Shown: in pieces, positions 29,071 through 38,387 of the stretch
How the letters are laid out: each line of letters begins with the position of its first letter
How positions within the stretch are numbered: the first letter of the stretch is position 1
Source of the DNA: NCEH01 sp043195095
GTDB lineage: Bacteria; Pseudomonadota; Alphaproteobacteria; Rhizobiales; Xanthobacteraceae
Length of the DNA: 64,000 nucleotides
NCBI RefSeq assembly: GCF_043195095.1
Contig: NZ_JBAFWN010000016.1
Strand: one strand, 5' to 3'
Made by a program: the position numbers and the translations under genes
The notes under the pieces: model-generated
What the model saw: only the letters and a program-made list of their open reading frames with translations
The model's database searches: none
What the model was told of the DNA's origin: nothing

Positions 29071-29745
29071 ATGAAGCCCAGCCTGCCCGCGATTCTCAGC
29101 CTGAACGGCGGCTATGTGGACACGGCCGGCTTCCTGGCGCTCCAGGGCCTGTTCACCGCCCATGTCACGGGCAACTTCGTTACCTTCGGCGCCGCCATGG
29201 TGCATGGAACCTCGGGGGCATGGGCCAAGCTGCTGGCGCTGCCGGTGTTCTGCATCGTGGTGATGCTGGTGCGCCTGCTGGGCTACGCGCTCGAAGCGCG
29301 CGGCCTGCCGCAGCTGCGCACCCTGCTGGGCCTGAAGTTCGGCCTTCTTTCCGCCGCCGGCATCATGGCGGTGACATTCGGCCCATTCGCCAATTCCGAT
29401 GCCTGGCGCGCGATGCTCACCGGCATGACCCTGGTGTCCGCCATGGCGATCCAGAACGCCATCCACCGCATCCATCTCGCCAGCGCCCCGCCTACCACGC
29501 TGATGACCGGCACCACCACCCAGGTGATGATCGACATCGTGGATCTGGCGCGCGGCCTGCCGCCGGACCAGGCGGCGACCGCGCGCGGGCGGCTCGGGCG
29601 CATGTCGGGCGCGGTCGCGGCGTTCGCGCTCGGCTGCGGGCTCGCCGCGCTGCTATATGTGGCCATCGGCATGTGGTGCTTCGCGGTGCCGCCCCTTCTC
29701 GCGCTGTTGGCCGCCGCTGTGGGCGCGCAGGCCCCGGCTCGTTGA
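29071..29745 (+). CDS. DUF1275 (YoaK-type) membrane protein
   Basis: A 224-residue polytopic protein of the DUF1275 family, with about six transmembrane helices. The family-typical N-terminus GGYVDTAGFLALQGLFTAHVTGNFV is present, as is the central TGMTLVSAMAIQNAIHRI...TTLMTGTTTQVMID motif. Its transported or sensed substrate is unknown. The ATG at 29071 is preceded by GGGGACACCC. The LysR regulator begins 85 bases downstream on the same strand and could control it. Confidence 0.85.
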   Translation: MKPSLPAILSLNGGYVDTAGFLALQGLFTAHVTGNFVTFGAAMVHGTSGAWAKLLALPVFCIVVMLVRLLGYALEARGLPQLRTLLGLKFGLLSAAGIMAVTFGPFANSDAWRAMLTGMTLVSAMAIQNAIHRIHLASAPPTTLMTGTTTQVMIDIVDLARGLPPDQAATARGRLGRMSGAVAAFALGCGLAALLYVAIGMWCFAVPPLLALLAAAVGAQAPAR

Positions 29746-29830
29746 TCCGCGCCGGCGCACGGTGGCGCCCGGCGCGCCCGGCGAAAACGCGCCCACCCAC
29801 CGAGAGATCGGCCCGCGCGGCCGGGGAGCG

Positions 29831-30823
29831 ATGATGGACCGGATTGATGCCATGCGCGTGTTCGTGACCGTGCTCGACGAAGGCAGCCTTGCCGGAGCCG
29901 GGCGCCGGCTCGGCCATTCGCCGGCGGCCGTCACCCGCGCCATCGCATTTCTGGAGGCCCATGTGGGGGTCCAGCTGCTGCACCGGACCACGCGCGCGCT
30001 GCGCCTGAGCGAGGCCGGGGAGCGCTATGCCGCCGCCTGCCGGCGCGTCCTCACCGATCTTGAGGAAGCCGACATGCTGGCCGCCGGGGAGCGCGCGGCG
30101 CCGCGCGGCACCCTGACCCTCACCGCGCCGCTGGTGAGCGGCGCCCAGGTGCTGCGCCCCATTCTCGACGCCTTCCTCGACGCCCAGCCGGCGGTGCGCG
30201 CGCGCCTGCTGCTGCTCGACCGGTCGGTGAACCTCATGGACGAGGGCGTGGACGTGGCCCTGCGCATCGCCCATCTGCCGGATTCCAGCCTGATCGCGGT
30301 CAAGATCGGCGAGGTGCGGCGGGTTGTGTGCGCATCCCCCGCCTATCTGGCGGACCGGCCGGCGATCCTGCACCCGTCGGATCTTGCCGCCCACCGGTGC
30401 ATCGCCATGACCAGCTTCGGACAGGAAGCCTGGGCGTTCGCGGGCGCAACCGGCACGGGCGGCCAGAGCGTGCAGATCGCCCCGCGCCTGATCGTCAACA
30501 GCGTGGAGGCGGCCGTCGGCTCGGCGCTGGAGGGGCACGGGGTCACGCGCGTCCTGTCCTATCAGGTGGCCGAGCATGTGCGCGCCGGGCGGCTGTCGAT
30601 CCTGCTGGCGCAGCACGAGCCGCCGCCGTTCCCGGTTCATCTCATCATGCCGGAGGGCCGGCTCTCGGCGCCGAAGGTCCGCACGTTCGTGGATTTCGCC
30701 GTGCCGCGCCTCAAGGCCGCGTTCGCGCGTCTCGCCCTGCCCGCCGACGCGCTTAACCCCGCCGCGCCAGCTGAGACACCGCCGGGGCGCCGCCGCGCTG
30801 GGGCAACTCCACCAGGTCCTTGA
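29831..30823 (+). CDS. LysR-family transcriptional regulator
   Basis: A 330-residue regulator. The N-terminal winged helix-turn-helix spans about 5-64 (MRVFVTVLDEGSLAGAGRRLGHSPAAVTRAIAFLEA, broken by no gaps), and the effector-binding domain runs from about 90 to 300. The signature LLHRTTRALRLSEAGERY is typical. Effector unknown; neighbours give no metabolic clue except the DUF1275 gene upstream. The last 71 bases overlap the 3' end of the convergent gene on the minus strand, with a Pro/Arg-rich tail encoded in the overlap. ATG at 29831 or 29834 follows GGGGAG. Confidence 0.88.
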   Translation: MMDRIDAMRVFVTVLDEGSLAGAGRRLGHSPAAVTRAIAFLEAHVGVQLLHRTTRALRLSEAGERYAAACRRVLTDLEEADMLAAGERAAPRGTLTLTAPLVSGAQVLRPILDAFLDAQPAVRARLLLLDRSVNLMDEGVDVALRIAHLPDSSLIAVKIGEVRRVVCASPAYLADRPAILHPSDLAAHRCIAMTSFGQEAWAFAGATGTGGQSVQIAPRLIVNSVEAAVGSALEGHGVTRVLSYQVAEHVRAGRLSILLAQHEPPPFPVHLIMPEGRLSAPKVRTFVDFAVPRLKAAFARLALPADALNPAAPAETPPGRRRAGATPPGP

Positions 30824-32060
30824 CGGCGCGGGCATAATCCAGCACCAGGCCGGGTGTCCAGGCCATCGCCGCCGCGCGCGTGCGCAGAATACCGGCGACC
30901 CAGAGCTCCACGCTGAAGCTCAGCCGCAGCACGAAGAGGTACGAGCGCCCGCGCTCCTCGAACAAGCCGTCAAGCCCCGCATCCAGCGCCTTCGCCACGA
31001 CGCTGGAGCAATTGCGATTGGTGAGATTATAGGTGGTGTCCAGGCGATAGTGCGCCCAGAACGTCCGCACCGCCGTGGTGTTGAGGCCGACGAGGCGCAC
31101 CTCGGACGTGGACGGGCACCAGTCCGCGCTTTCCTGCGCATAGCTCGGCTGGAACACGCCCGGCGCATCGTTTTCCTCGGTCGCACGCAGCACCCGCGAG
31201 AAATCGCTCGGCGAGCGGTCGATCTCCTGGCCGGGATAATGGCTGATATAGACATCGGGCGGCAGTTCCAGCGCCGCGTGTCCGGTGGAGATGACGCCCT
31301 TCTCGTCGCGCGCGGCGATGTAGCGGCTGACGCCGTGGTTGAGCGAGACCATGTGGCCGGTGGGCGTCCACACATGGACGATCATCACGTCCCGTTCCGC
31401 TTCCTCGGTCTGCTCCATCGGCTCCGCCGGCGCGCCGGAACGCAGCGCCTTGCTCCAATCCATGCGCGGCCAGCCGCGGCTGAGGACGGTCGAAATCGGC
31501 ATGTCCTCCGGCAGGTGGCGAATGCGGAGCGCAAGCGCGCAGATGCCGAAGCCGGAGACCATGATCAATTGCCCGACGTCGGCGCCCACTTCCGCCTGCC
31601 ATTGGGTGGGCCAGGGCACGAGCGACCACACGCCGAGCAGGAATTCCACGCCGGCGGCGAACATCGACATGCGCCATCCGACAAAGCGCACGACATAGCC
31701 GCTCACGGCGCGCAACGTCGCATCGGTGACGAGGAAGCTGCCGACGATGAGCCCGATGATCATGTCGCTGTGCCAGGGCGAATCGATGATCAGCAGGCCG
31801 ATGGCCAGGAACACCACCCCCTTGGCGAGCCGCAACGGCCGCGTGCCGCCGATCCGGCCGAAGAAGGTGAAGAGTGAAAAGGCGCCGTCCACCAGCAGGG
31901 GAATGGCGAACACCGTCGGGGGAATGCGGATTTCCTCGATGAAGGCATCGGCGAAGAACAGCATGCCCAGCATCAGCCAAACCACACCCGCGAGCGCAAG
32001 AACCCACCACCGGCGCCGCAGCAGCCGCGCACCCAGAAGAAGAAGAAGAACCTGAATCAA
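30753..32060 (-). CDS. HdeD-like membrane domain fused to a papain-like (permuted NlpC/P60-type) domain
   Basis: A 435-residue protein. Residues about 15-185 contain six hydrophobic helices resembling DUF308/HdeD. A charged linker leads to a domain at about 225-385 with VWTPTGHMVSLNHGVSRYIA, GHAALELPPDVYISHYPG, and TNRNCSSVVAKALDAG. The His (GHAAL) and Cys (NRNCSS) positions resemble the permuted papain-like peptidase or lipid-acyl hydrolase families. A TTG at 32060 preceded by GGAG is the likely start; the next ATG would cut the first helix. Enzymatic activity is inference. Its 3' end overlaps the lysR gene. Confidence 0.68.
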   Translation of the reverse strand: MIQVLLLLLGARLLRRRWWVLALAGVVWLMLGMLFFADAFIEEIRIPPTVFAIPLLVDGAFSLFTFFGRIGGTRPLRLAKGVVFLAIGLLIIDSPWHSDMIIGLIVGSFLVTDATLRAVSGYVVRFVGWRMSMFAAGVEFLLGVWSLVPWPTQWQAEVGADVGQLIMVSGFGICALALRIRHLPEDMPISTVLSRGWPRMDWSKALRSGAPAEPMEQTEEAERDVMIVHVWTPTGHMVSLNHGVSRYIAARDEKGVISTGHAALELPPDVYISHYPGQEIDRSPSDFSRVLRATEENDAPGVFQPSYAQESADWCPSTSEVRLVGLNTTAVRTFWAHYRLDTTYNLTNRNCSSVVAKALDAGLDGLFEERGRSYLFVLRLSFSVELWVAGILRTRAAAMAWTPGLVLDYARAVKDLVELPQRGGAPAVSQLARRG

Positions 32061-32419
32061 GGAACCGGGCTCCGATCATCCACGGCCGGAAATGCTCAGT
32101 GTGCTTTATTTCAAGCTTCGCCCGCGCTGTCGAGCGTCTCGCTGTTAAATGATACCTTTAAATGGTTCTGGAGCGGGGGCGCCGGATTTTTTCGGCCCCG
32201 CTTAAGCTGTTGGCAGATAGCAAATCTTTCGCAAGCCGATGTGATCTTGCCCGGGCCGCGTTATGGTGGGACACAGTGCGTGATGCGAGGTTCGATGTTC
32301 TGCTTCCCTTCGACCCTGCCGGGACCGCGCGCCGCGGTCGATCGGCCTTGCCATCGCCCGCCCGGTTGGACGCGGGCCATGGCGCGCGATCGGGGCGGAA
32401 ATATCGCCCGGGCCAACGC
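32061..32419. other. Divergent promoter region of the HdeD-like and histidine kinase genes
   Basis: About 360 bases. An AT-rich patch near 32095-32165 (TTTATTTCAAGC, GTTAAATGATACC) is the likely promoter zone. The kinase frame stays open up to an ATG at 32162, but residues encoded before 32420 look non-coding (Arg/Ala/Gly-rich, no domain), so they are not included in the gene. Confidence 0.5.
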
Positions 32420-35335
32420 ATGAAGCCGGGTCCCAATTCCGAGCGCGCGCTCATTTTATGCCCGGATGCGCGCGAAGGCGCGCTGCTCGCCCAATTGCTG
32501 GCCGATGCCCGCATGCCGTGCGCGGTGTGCGACGACCTGCCGGCGCTCGTCGCCCGCGATCTCGCGGGCGGGGCCGGGCTCGCGCTGATCGCCGATCAGG
32601 CGCTGGTGGATACCGATCTCTCCGGGCTGCGCGACTGGATCGCCGGCCAGCCGTCGTGGTCGGATTTTCCCTTCATCATCCTCACCGACCGCGCGGAAAC
32701 CGACCGCAACCCGCTCACGGTCCATCTGTCGGACATTCTCGGCAACGTCTCGTTCGTGGAGCGCCCGTTCCAGCCGACCTCGCTGCTGAGCCTCGCGCGC
32801 ACCGCGGTGCGCGGGCGGCGGCGGCAATATGAGGCGCGGGCACGGATCGAGGAATTGCGCGACGGCCAGGAGCGCCTGCGGTTCGCCCAGGAAGCGGGGC
32901 GCATCGGCACGTTCGAGCTGGTGGCGGAAACCGGCACGGTCAATGTCTCGGAGGCCTTCTGCCGCCTCTGGGGCCTGGACGTGCGCGATACCTTCGCCCT
33001 GAGCGAACTCTCCGAACTGGTGGTGCCGCAGGACCGGCCCCGCCTCAAGACCCTGTCCAACGCCCTGCCGGGCGATGCGCTCGCTTATGTCGAATATCGC
33101 ATCCGCCGGCCCGACACCGGCGAAGTGCGCTGGATCGCCCGGCAGGGCGAGCCGGTGTCCGACACCGCCACCGGCGCCCGCCGCTATTTCGGCGTCACCT
33201 ATGACATCACCGCGCAAAAGCGCGCGGAAGCCGACCTGCGCGAGAGCCGCGACCAGCTCGCCAATGAAAGCGAAGTGCTCGAACTGCTCAACCGCACCAC
33301 CAGCGCGCTCGCCGCCGAGCTTGATCCGGACAAGCTGGTGAAGCAGGTGGTGGAGGCCGGAGTCGCGCTGACGCAGGCGGCCTATGGGGCGTTTTTCTAC
33401 AAGGTGCCGGGCGCGGCGGACGATAGCTTCACCCTGGTGTCGCTGGCGGGCGCGGATGCCGAGGCGTTCACCGTTCTCGGCGCGCCGCGCGTCACGCCCA
33501 TGTTCGAGCCCACGTTCCGTGGCCACAGCGTCGTGCGCTCGCCCGATATTTCCACCGACCCGCGTTATGGCGGCACTGGCCCGCATTTCGGCCTGCCACA
33601 GGGTCATCTGCCGGTGCGATCCTATCTGGCGGTGCCGGTGGTCTCTCGATCGGGAGACGGCGTGGGCGCGCTGCTGTTCGGCCATCCCGAGCCGGACATG
33701 TTCAGCGCGCGATCCGAGCGGGTGATGTCGGGCCTCGCCGCCCAGGCCGCCATCGCCATCGACAATGCCAATCTGTTCAAGAGCGTGCAGGCCGCGCGCG
33801 AAACCCTGGAACAGCGGGTGGAGGAGCGCACCCGCGAGCGCGACCGCATGTGGCGCCTTTCGGGCGACCTGCTCAATGTGTTCGACGTCGAGGGCCGGCT
33901 GATCGCCGTCAACCGCGCCTGGACCAGCGTGCTCGGCTGGAGCGAGGCGGAACTGCTCTCCGCCCGTGTCCCGGACCTGATCCATCCCGACGATGCCGAC
34001 GCCGCGCGCGAGAAGATCGCGCTCCTGGACGGCGGCGCGGCGACGGTGCGCTACGAGAACCGCTATCGCACCCGCGAGGGCGGCTACCGCCGCATCGCCT
34101 GGACCGCATCCCCGGAAGCGGGCCTGTTCTATGCCATCGGCCGCGACATCACCGAGCAGCGCGAGATGGAAGAGCAGCTGCGCCAATCCCAGAAGATGGA
34201 GGCCGTGGGCCAGCTGACCGGCGGCATCGCGCATGATTTCAACAATCTGCTGCAAGGCATCACGGGCTCGCTGGATATCGTGCAGCGGCGCATCGCCCAG
34301 GGCCGCATGGGCGAGCTGGAGCGCTTCATCTCCGGCGCCATGACCTCGGCCAACCGCGCCGCCGCCCTCACCCACCGCCTGCTCGCCTTCTCGCGCCGCC
34401 AGCCGCTCGATCCCAAGCCGGTGAAGGCGAACCCGCTGGTCGCTTCCATGGAAGACCTGCTGCGCCGCACCCTCGGCGAGCGGATCGCGCTCGAACTCGT
34501 CCTCGCGGGCGGGCTGTGGCAGACCCTGTGCGATCCCAACCAGCTCGAGAACGCCATTCTCAATTTGTGCATCAACGCCCGCGACGCCATGCCCGAAGGC
34601 GGCCGCCTGACCATTGAAACCTGCAATGCCCATCTGGACGGCGCCTATGCGGCGAGCGTGCGGGACGTGCGACCGGGGCAATATATCTGCATCTGCGTCA
34701 CCGATACCGGAGCCGGCATGTCGCCGGAGGTGATGAGCCGCGCCTTCGATCCGTTCTTCACCACCAAGCCCATCGGCCAGGGCACCGGGCTCGGCCTCTC
34801 CATGATCTACGGCTTCGCCCGCCAGTCGGAGGGTTATGCCAAGATCTACAGCGAGGCCGGCAAGGGCACGACGGTGAAGCTTTATCTCCCGCGCTATCGC
34901 GGCGCGGCGGCGGCGGATGAGGAAGTCAGTGCCCCGGCTGTCCCACCGCGCCCGGAACCGGACGAGACAGTGCTGGTGGTGGAGGACGAGCCGGTGGTGC
35001 GCGGCCTCATCGTCGAGGTGCTGCACGAACTGGGCTATCACGCCTTGGAGGCGGGCGACGGGCCGGAGGGCCTGAAAATCCTGCAATCGGACGCGCGCAT
35101 CGACCTGCTGGTGACCGACATCGGCCTGCCGGGCCTCAACGGCCGGCAGATCGCCGATGCCGCGCGGGTGATGCGGCCGGACCTGCGGGTGCTGTTCATG
35201 ACCGGCTATGCGGAAAACGCCGCCATGGCCAACGGCTTCCTGGAGCCGGGCATGGAGATGATCACCAAGCCCTTCCCGCTGGATGCGCTCGCCCTGCGGC
35301 TGCGGGAGATGATGGAGCGCGCGGAGATTCGCTAG
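32420..35335 (+). CDS. Hybrid histidine kinase (receiver-like, PAS, GAF, PAS, HisKA, HATPase, receiver)
   Basis: A 971-residue soluble sensor kinase without transmembrane segments. Order: receiver-like N-terminal domain (about 8-130), PAS (about 150-265), GAF (about 285-440), a coiled coil, second PAS (about 470-580), phosphoacceptor His605 in GGIAHDFNNLLQG, ATPase domain with the N box NLCINARDAM and G boxes DTGAGM and GTGLGLSM, then a C-terminal receiver with Asp900 in DLLVTDIGLPG. It belongs to the HWE-unrelated NtrB-like class common in rhizobia. No cognate output gene is adjacent. The ATG at 32420 is chosen because conserved sequence begins there. Confidence 0.88.
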   Translation: MKPGPNSERALILCPDAREGALLAQLLADARMPCAVCDDLPALVARDLAGGAGLALIADQALVDTDLSGLRDWIAGQPSWSDFPFIILTDRAETDRNPLTVHLSDILGNVSFVERPFQPTSLLSLARTAVRGRRRQYEARARIEELRDGQERLRFAQEAGRIGTFELVAETGTVNVSEAFCRLWGLDVRDTFALSELSELVVPQDRPRLKTLSNALPGDALAYVEYRIRRPDTGEVRWIARQGEPVSDTATGARRYFGVTYDITAQKRAEADLRESRDQLANESEVLELLNRTTSALAAELDPDKLVKQVVEAGVALTQAAYGAFFYKVPGAADDSFTLVSLAGADAEAFTVLGAPRVTPMFEPTFRGHSVVRSPDISTDPRYGGTGPHFGLPQGHLPVRSYLAVPVVSRSGDGVGALLFGHPEPDMFSARSERVMSGLAAQAAIAIDNANLFKSVQAARETLEQRVEERTRERDRMWRLSGDLLNVFDVEGRLIAVNRAWTSVLGWSEAELLSARVPDLIHPDDADAAREKIALLDGGAATVRYENRYRTREGGYRRIAWTASPEAGLFYAIGRDITEQREMEEQLRQSQKMEAVGQLTGGIAHDFNNLLQGITGSLDIVQRRIAQGRMGELERFISGAMTSANRAAALTHRLLAFSRRQPLDPKPVKANPLVASMEDLLRRTLGERIALELVLAGGLWQTLCDPNQLENAILNLCINARDAMPEGGRLTIETCNAHLDGAYAASVRDVRPGQYICICVTDTGAGMSPEVMSRAFDPFFTTKPIGQGTGLGLSMIYGFARQSEGYAKIYSEAGKGTTVKLYLPRYRGAAAADEEVSAPAVPPRPEPDETVLVVEDEPVVRGLIVEVLHELGYHALEAGDGPEGLKILQSDARIDLLVTDIGLPGLNGRQIADAARVMRPDLRVLFMTGYAENAAMANGFLEPGMEMITKPFPLDALALRLREMMERAEIR

Positions 35336-35583
35336 GCCGCGCCCGTCCCATGGCATCGCCGGGCATCGGAGCGCCCGGGGACATAACGATCACGAAAAGG
35401 TGAGCAGGCGCACGGCCCGCGATAAATGCGCTTGCACGCCGAATTGCGGCGCAAATACAGCAAAAACACGTCCGCGCTCCGGTAAGCGGGCGGGGCACCC
35501 ATGTTTCCCACCCGGCCGCGTGATGCTAGCGAGACAGAACGCCCCCGCTCCATGTGGGGCGAGGGGAGTGAGGCGGACCCATC
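35336..35583. other. Intergenic gap before DUF2946 gene
   Basis: Nothing gene-like seen. An AT-richer stretch near 35385-35470 (ATAACGATCACGAAAAGG, GCAAATACAGCAAAAACACG) probably contains the promoter for the downstream pair. Confidence 0.4.
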
Positions 35584-36006
35584 GTGTCACAGGCACGCAC
35601 AACACAGGCATGGCTGCGCCCAGGGTTCGCCCTGGCGATGGCCTATGTGTTCGTGCTCCAGACCGTGCTGGCGCTGAGCCTTTCCACCGCCCATGTCAGC
35701 CGCGCCGCGCTCGCCGCCGATCCCGCGCAGATCCTGTGCCTCGCCAGCCACGAAGCCGTGGAGGCCCCAGGAGGCGCCAAGGGAGATGCCAAGGGCGGCG
35801 ACCACCCGGCCGGCAAGAGTGTGCCGGTCGCCTCCTGCGCGCTGTGCGCCTTTGCCGGCGCCGGTTTCGATGCTCCCTCGGCGGCCGATTTCGTGCCGCT
35901 CGCGCGGGCCTTCCAGCGCATCACCAACGCCACGGAGCGGGTGTTCGCGCTACGCAGCCCGGCGTCCACGCCCCGCCTCTCCCAGGGACCACCCAGGACC
36001 GCGTGA
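35584..36006 (+). CDS. DUF2946 family protein, TonB-receptor partner
   Basis: A 140-residue protein with an N-terminal hydrophobic helix (about 14-32), a Gly/Lys/Ala-rich middle, and the cysteine motif SCALCAF, as in DUF2946 proteins. These small proteins often sit next to TonB-dependent receptors for metals such as copper; a metal-handling role is inference. A GTG at 35584 is used; the next in-frame ATG at 35638 would remove residues before the helix. The receptor gene follows after 49 bases on the same strand. Confidence 0.68.
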   Translation: MSQARTTQAWLRPGFALAMAYVFVLQTVLALSLSTAHVSRAALAADPAQILCLASHEAVEAPGGAKGDAKGGDHPAGKSVPVASCALCAFAGAGFDAPSAADFVPLARAFQRITNATERVFALRSPASTPRLSQGPPRTA

Positions 36007-36055
36007 TCCGAACCGGCTTCGCGCCGATCCGCACGTTCATTCCTGGAGTTGTCCC

Positions 36056-38344
36056 ATGTCCCGCCTGTTCCGCGCGGCCGGCGCCGTGGCGATGCTTGCC
36101 GCATCGTCCACGGCCGTCCTCGGCCAAACCATTGATCTGCCGGAAGTCACCGTAAACACCGACCAGAAGGCCTCGTCCGACGTTCCGCCCGTCAAGGAGA
36201 AGTTCCAGCTTCCCCAGACCAGCGCCAGCGTCACCGCCCAGCAGGTGGAGCAGACGATCAACATCGTCGATACCGAGGACGCGGTGAAATACCTGCCCAG
36301 CCTGTTCGTGCGCAAGCGCAACAATGGCGACACCCAGCCGGTGCTGGCCACGCGGACCTGGGGCGTGAATTCCTCCGCCCGCAGCCTCGTCTATGCGGAC
36401 GATCTGCTGCTCTCGGCGCTGATCGCGAACAATAATACCATCGGCGCGCCGCGCTGGGGGCTCGTGACCCCGGACGAGATCGAGCGGGTGGATTTCCTGT
36501 ACGGCCCGTTTGCCGCCGCCTATCCCGGCAATTCCATCGGCGGCGTCCTTCTGATCACCACCAAGATGCCGGAGAAGTTCGAGGCCAGCCTCAAGCAGAC
36601 CGAGGCCTTCCAGACCTTCTCCCGCTACGACACCAACGGCACCTATCGCACCGACCAGACCAATCTCTCCACCGGCAACAAGAACGAGAATTTCTCCTTC
36701 CTCATCACCGGCAATTACCAGAACAGCTACAGCCAGCCGCTATCCTGGATCACCACGCCGGGCGTGCCCGCCAAGACCACCGGCCTCATCCCCCAACTCA
36801 ACAAGCTTGGGCAAGTGGCCAATGTCGCCGGCGCGGGCGGGCTTCTGCACACGGAGATGACCAATCTCAACGGCAAGTTCGCCTGGGACATCACGCCCTG
36901 GCTGCAAGCCAAATACATGATCGGCCTGTGGGCGAACGATGGGGATTCTTCCGTCCAAACCTATCTACGCACGCTCGGCGGCGTGCCGACATTCGGCGGC
37001 ATCGCGGGCTTTGCCAATTCCAACTACACCATCAACCAGCAGCACCTCGCCAATGCCTTCACGCTGAAGAGCGACACCGGCGGCCTGTTCGATTTCGACC
37101 TCGCGCTCTCGCGCTATGATTATCTCGAAGACATCCAGCGCAGCCCCTATGGCGTGAGTTCCACCGGGCCGTTCTTCACCACCAATGGCAAGATCGCCCG
37201 GCTCGACGGCACCAATTGGATGAATGGCGACGCGAAATTCATCTGGCGGCCGAACGAGGCCCATGAGGTGAGTTTCGGCCTCCACGCCGACCGCTATTAT
37301 CTCAACAACCCCACTTATGCCTCGACGATCTGGAATTCCGGCCCGGACGCCACGTCGAAAATGTATACCGACAGCATCGGCGCCACGAGCACCTCGGCGC
37401 TTTGGGGCCAGGATGCCTGGCGCTTCGCCCCCGATTTCAAGCTGACGCTGGGCGGGCGGCTGGAGAATTGGCAGGCGACCCAGGGCTTCAACCTCGCCAC
37501 CACCGCCAATTCCGCGGGGACAATCACCGGCACCACCGCCACCTTCCAGCCGGAGCAGGACGCGACGCGCTTCTCGCCCAAGGCCTCGCTAAGCTGGGCG
37601 CCGCAGGATTGGTTGGTGACCGCCTCGTTCGGGCAGGCCTATCGCTTTCCGACCGTGACCGAACTCTACCAGATCGTGCAGACCGGCTCGGTCTATGCGA
37701 TCCCCAATCCCAGCCTCGCGCCGGAAAACGCGCTGAGCGAGGAACTCGCCATCGAGCGCAGCTTCGACGGCGGCAAGATCCGTGTCTCATTCTTCAACGA
37801 GCATGTGGACGATGCGCTGATCCAGCAGACCGCATTCCTGGCCAATTATCCCGTGCCGGTGAATTACGTCACCAACGTGCAGGCGATCCGCAACACGGGC
37901 GTCGAAATCGCCGCCTCGAAGAAGGACATGTTCATTGCCGGCCTGGAGATGTTCGGCAGCGTGACCTATGTGGATTCGCGCATTCTCGCCGATCCCACCT
38001 GGGCCAGCGCGACCGGCACCAGTGTCGTGGGCAAGCACGTGCCCTATGTGCCGGATTGGCGCGCCACCATCGGCGCCACCTATACGCCGGATCAATATTG
38101 GGCCTACACCATCGCCGCGCGTTACAGCGGCAAGCAATATTCGACGCTGGACAACACTGACATCATCCCCAACGTCTATGGCGCGTTCGATAAATTCTTC
38201 GTCGTGGACGTGAAGGCCCGTTACAAATTCAACGAGCAGGCCTCCATCAGCCTCGGCATCGACAATATCGGCAATGAATCCTACACGCTGTTCCACCCCT
38301 TCCCGCAGCGCACCTTCATCGCTGACGCGAAGATCACCTTCTGA
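36056..38344 (+). CDS. TonB-dependent outer-membrane receptor
   Basis: A 762-residue receptor. A signal peptide ends near AVLGQT (about residue 24), followed by a plug domain (PEVTVNTDQ, then YLPSLFVRKR, IERVDFLYGPFAAAYPGNSIGGVLLITTK) and a 22-strand barrel ending in the canonical C-terminal phenylalanine (DAKITF). It would import a chelated metal or siderophore with TonB energy. The substrate is not evident; the DUF2946 neighbour mildly favours a metal. The start at 36056 follows TGGAGTT. A bidirectional terminator lies at its 3' end. Confidence 0.9.
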   Translation: MSRLFRAAGAVAMLAASSTAVLGQTIDLPEVTVNTDQKASSDVPPVKEKFQLPQTSASVTAQQVEQTINIVDTEDAVKYLPSLFVRKRNNGDTQPVLATRTWGVNSSARSLVYADDLLLSALIANNNTIGAPRWGLVTPDEIERVDFLYGPFAAAYPGNSIGGVLLITTKMPEKFEASLKQTEAFQTFSRYDTNGTYRTDQTNLSTGNKNENFSFLITGNYQNSYSQPLSWITTPGVPAKTTGLIPQLNKLGQVANVAGAGGLLHTEMTNLNGKFAWDITPWLQAKYMIGLWANDGDSSVQTYLRTLGGVPTFGGIAGFANSNYTINQQHLANAFTLKSDTGGLFDFDLALSRYDYLEDIQRSPYGVSSTGPFFTTNGKIARLDGTNWMNGDAKFIWRPNEAHEVSFGLHADRYYLNNPTYASTIWNSGPDATSKMYTDSIGATSTSALWGQDAWRFAPDFKLTLGGRLENWQATQGFNLATTANSAGTITGTTATFQPEQDATRFSPKASLSWAPQDWLVTASFGQAYRFPTVTELYQIVQTGSVYAIPNPSLAPENALSEELAIERSFDGGKIRVSFFNEHVDDALIQQTAFLANYPVPVNYVTNVQAIRNTGVEIAASKKDMFIAGLEMFGSVTYVDSRILADPTWASATGTSVVGKHVPYVPDWRATIGATYTPDQYWAYTIAARYSGKQYSTLDNTDIIPNVYGAFDKFFVVDVKARYKFNEQASISLGIDNIGNESYTLFHPFPQRTFIADAKITF

Positions 38345-38348
38345 TGTA

Positions 38349-38387
38349 CGCCGGGCCGAGGGTCAGCGTTTTGCCCTCGGCCCGGCG
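38349..38387. terminator. Bidirectional terminator between TonB receptor and ligD
   Basis: A perfect 14-bp stem, CGCCGGGCCGAGGG at 38349-38362 with CCCTCGGCCCGGCG at 38374-38387, loop of 11 bases. The ligD stop codon falls inside the loop. Plus-strand reads are followed by GCTTTCC only, so termination strength is moderate. Confidence 0.72.

Noticed and set aside
32162..32419. N-terminal extension of the hybrid kinase to an ATG at 32162
   Set aside because: The added 86 residues are low-complexity, show no domain, and cover the likely promoter.
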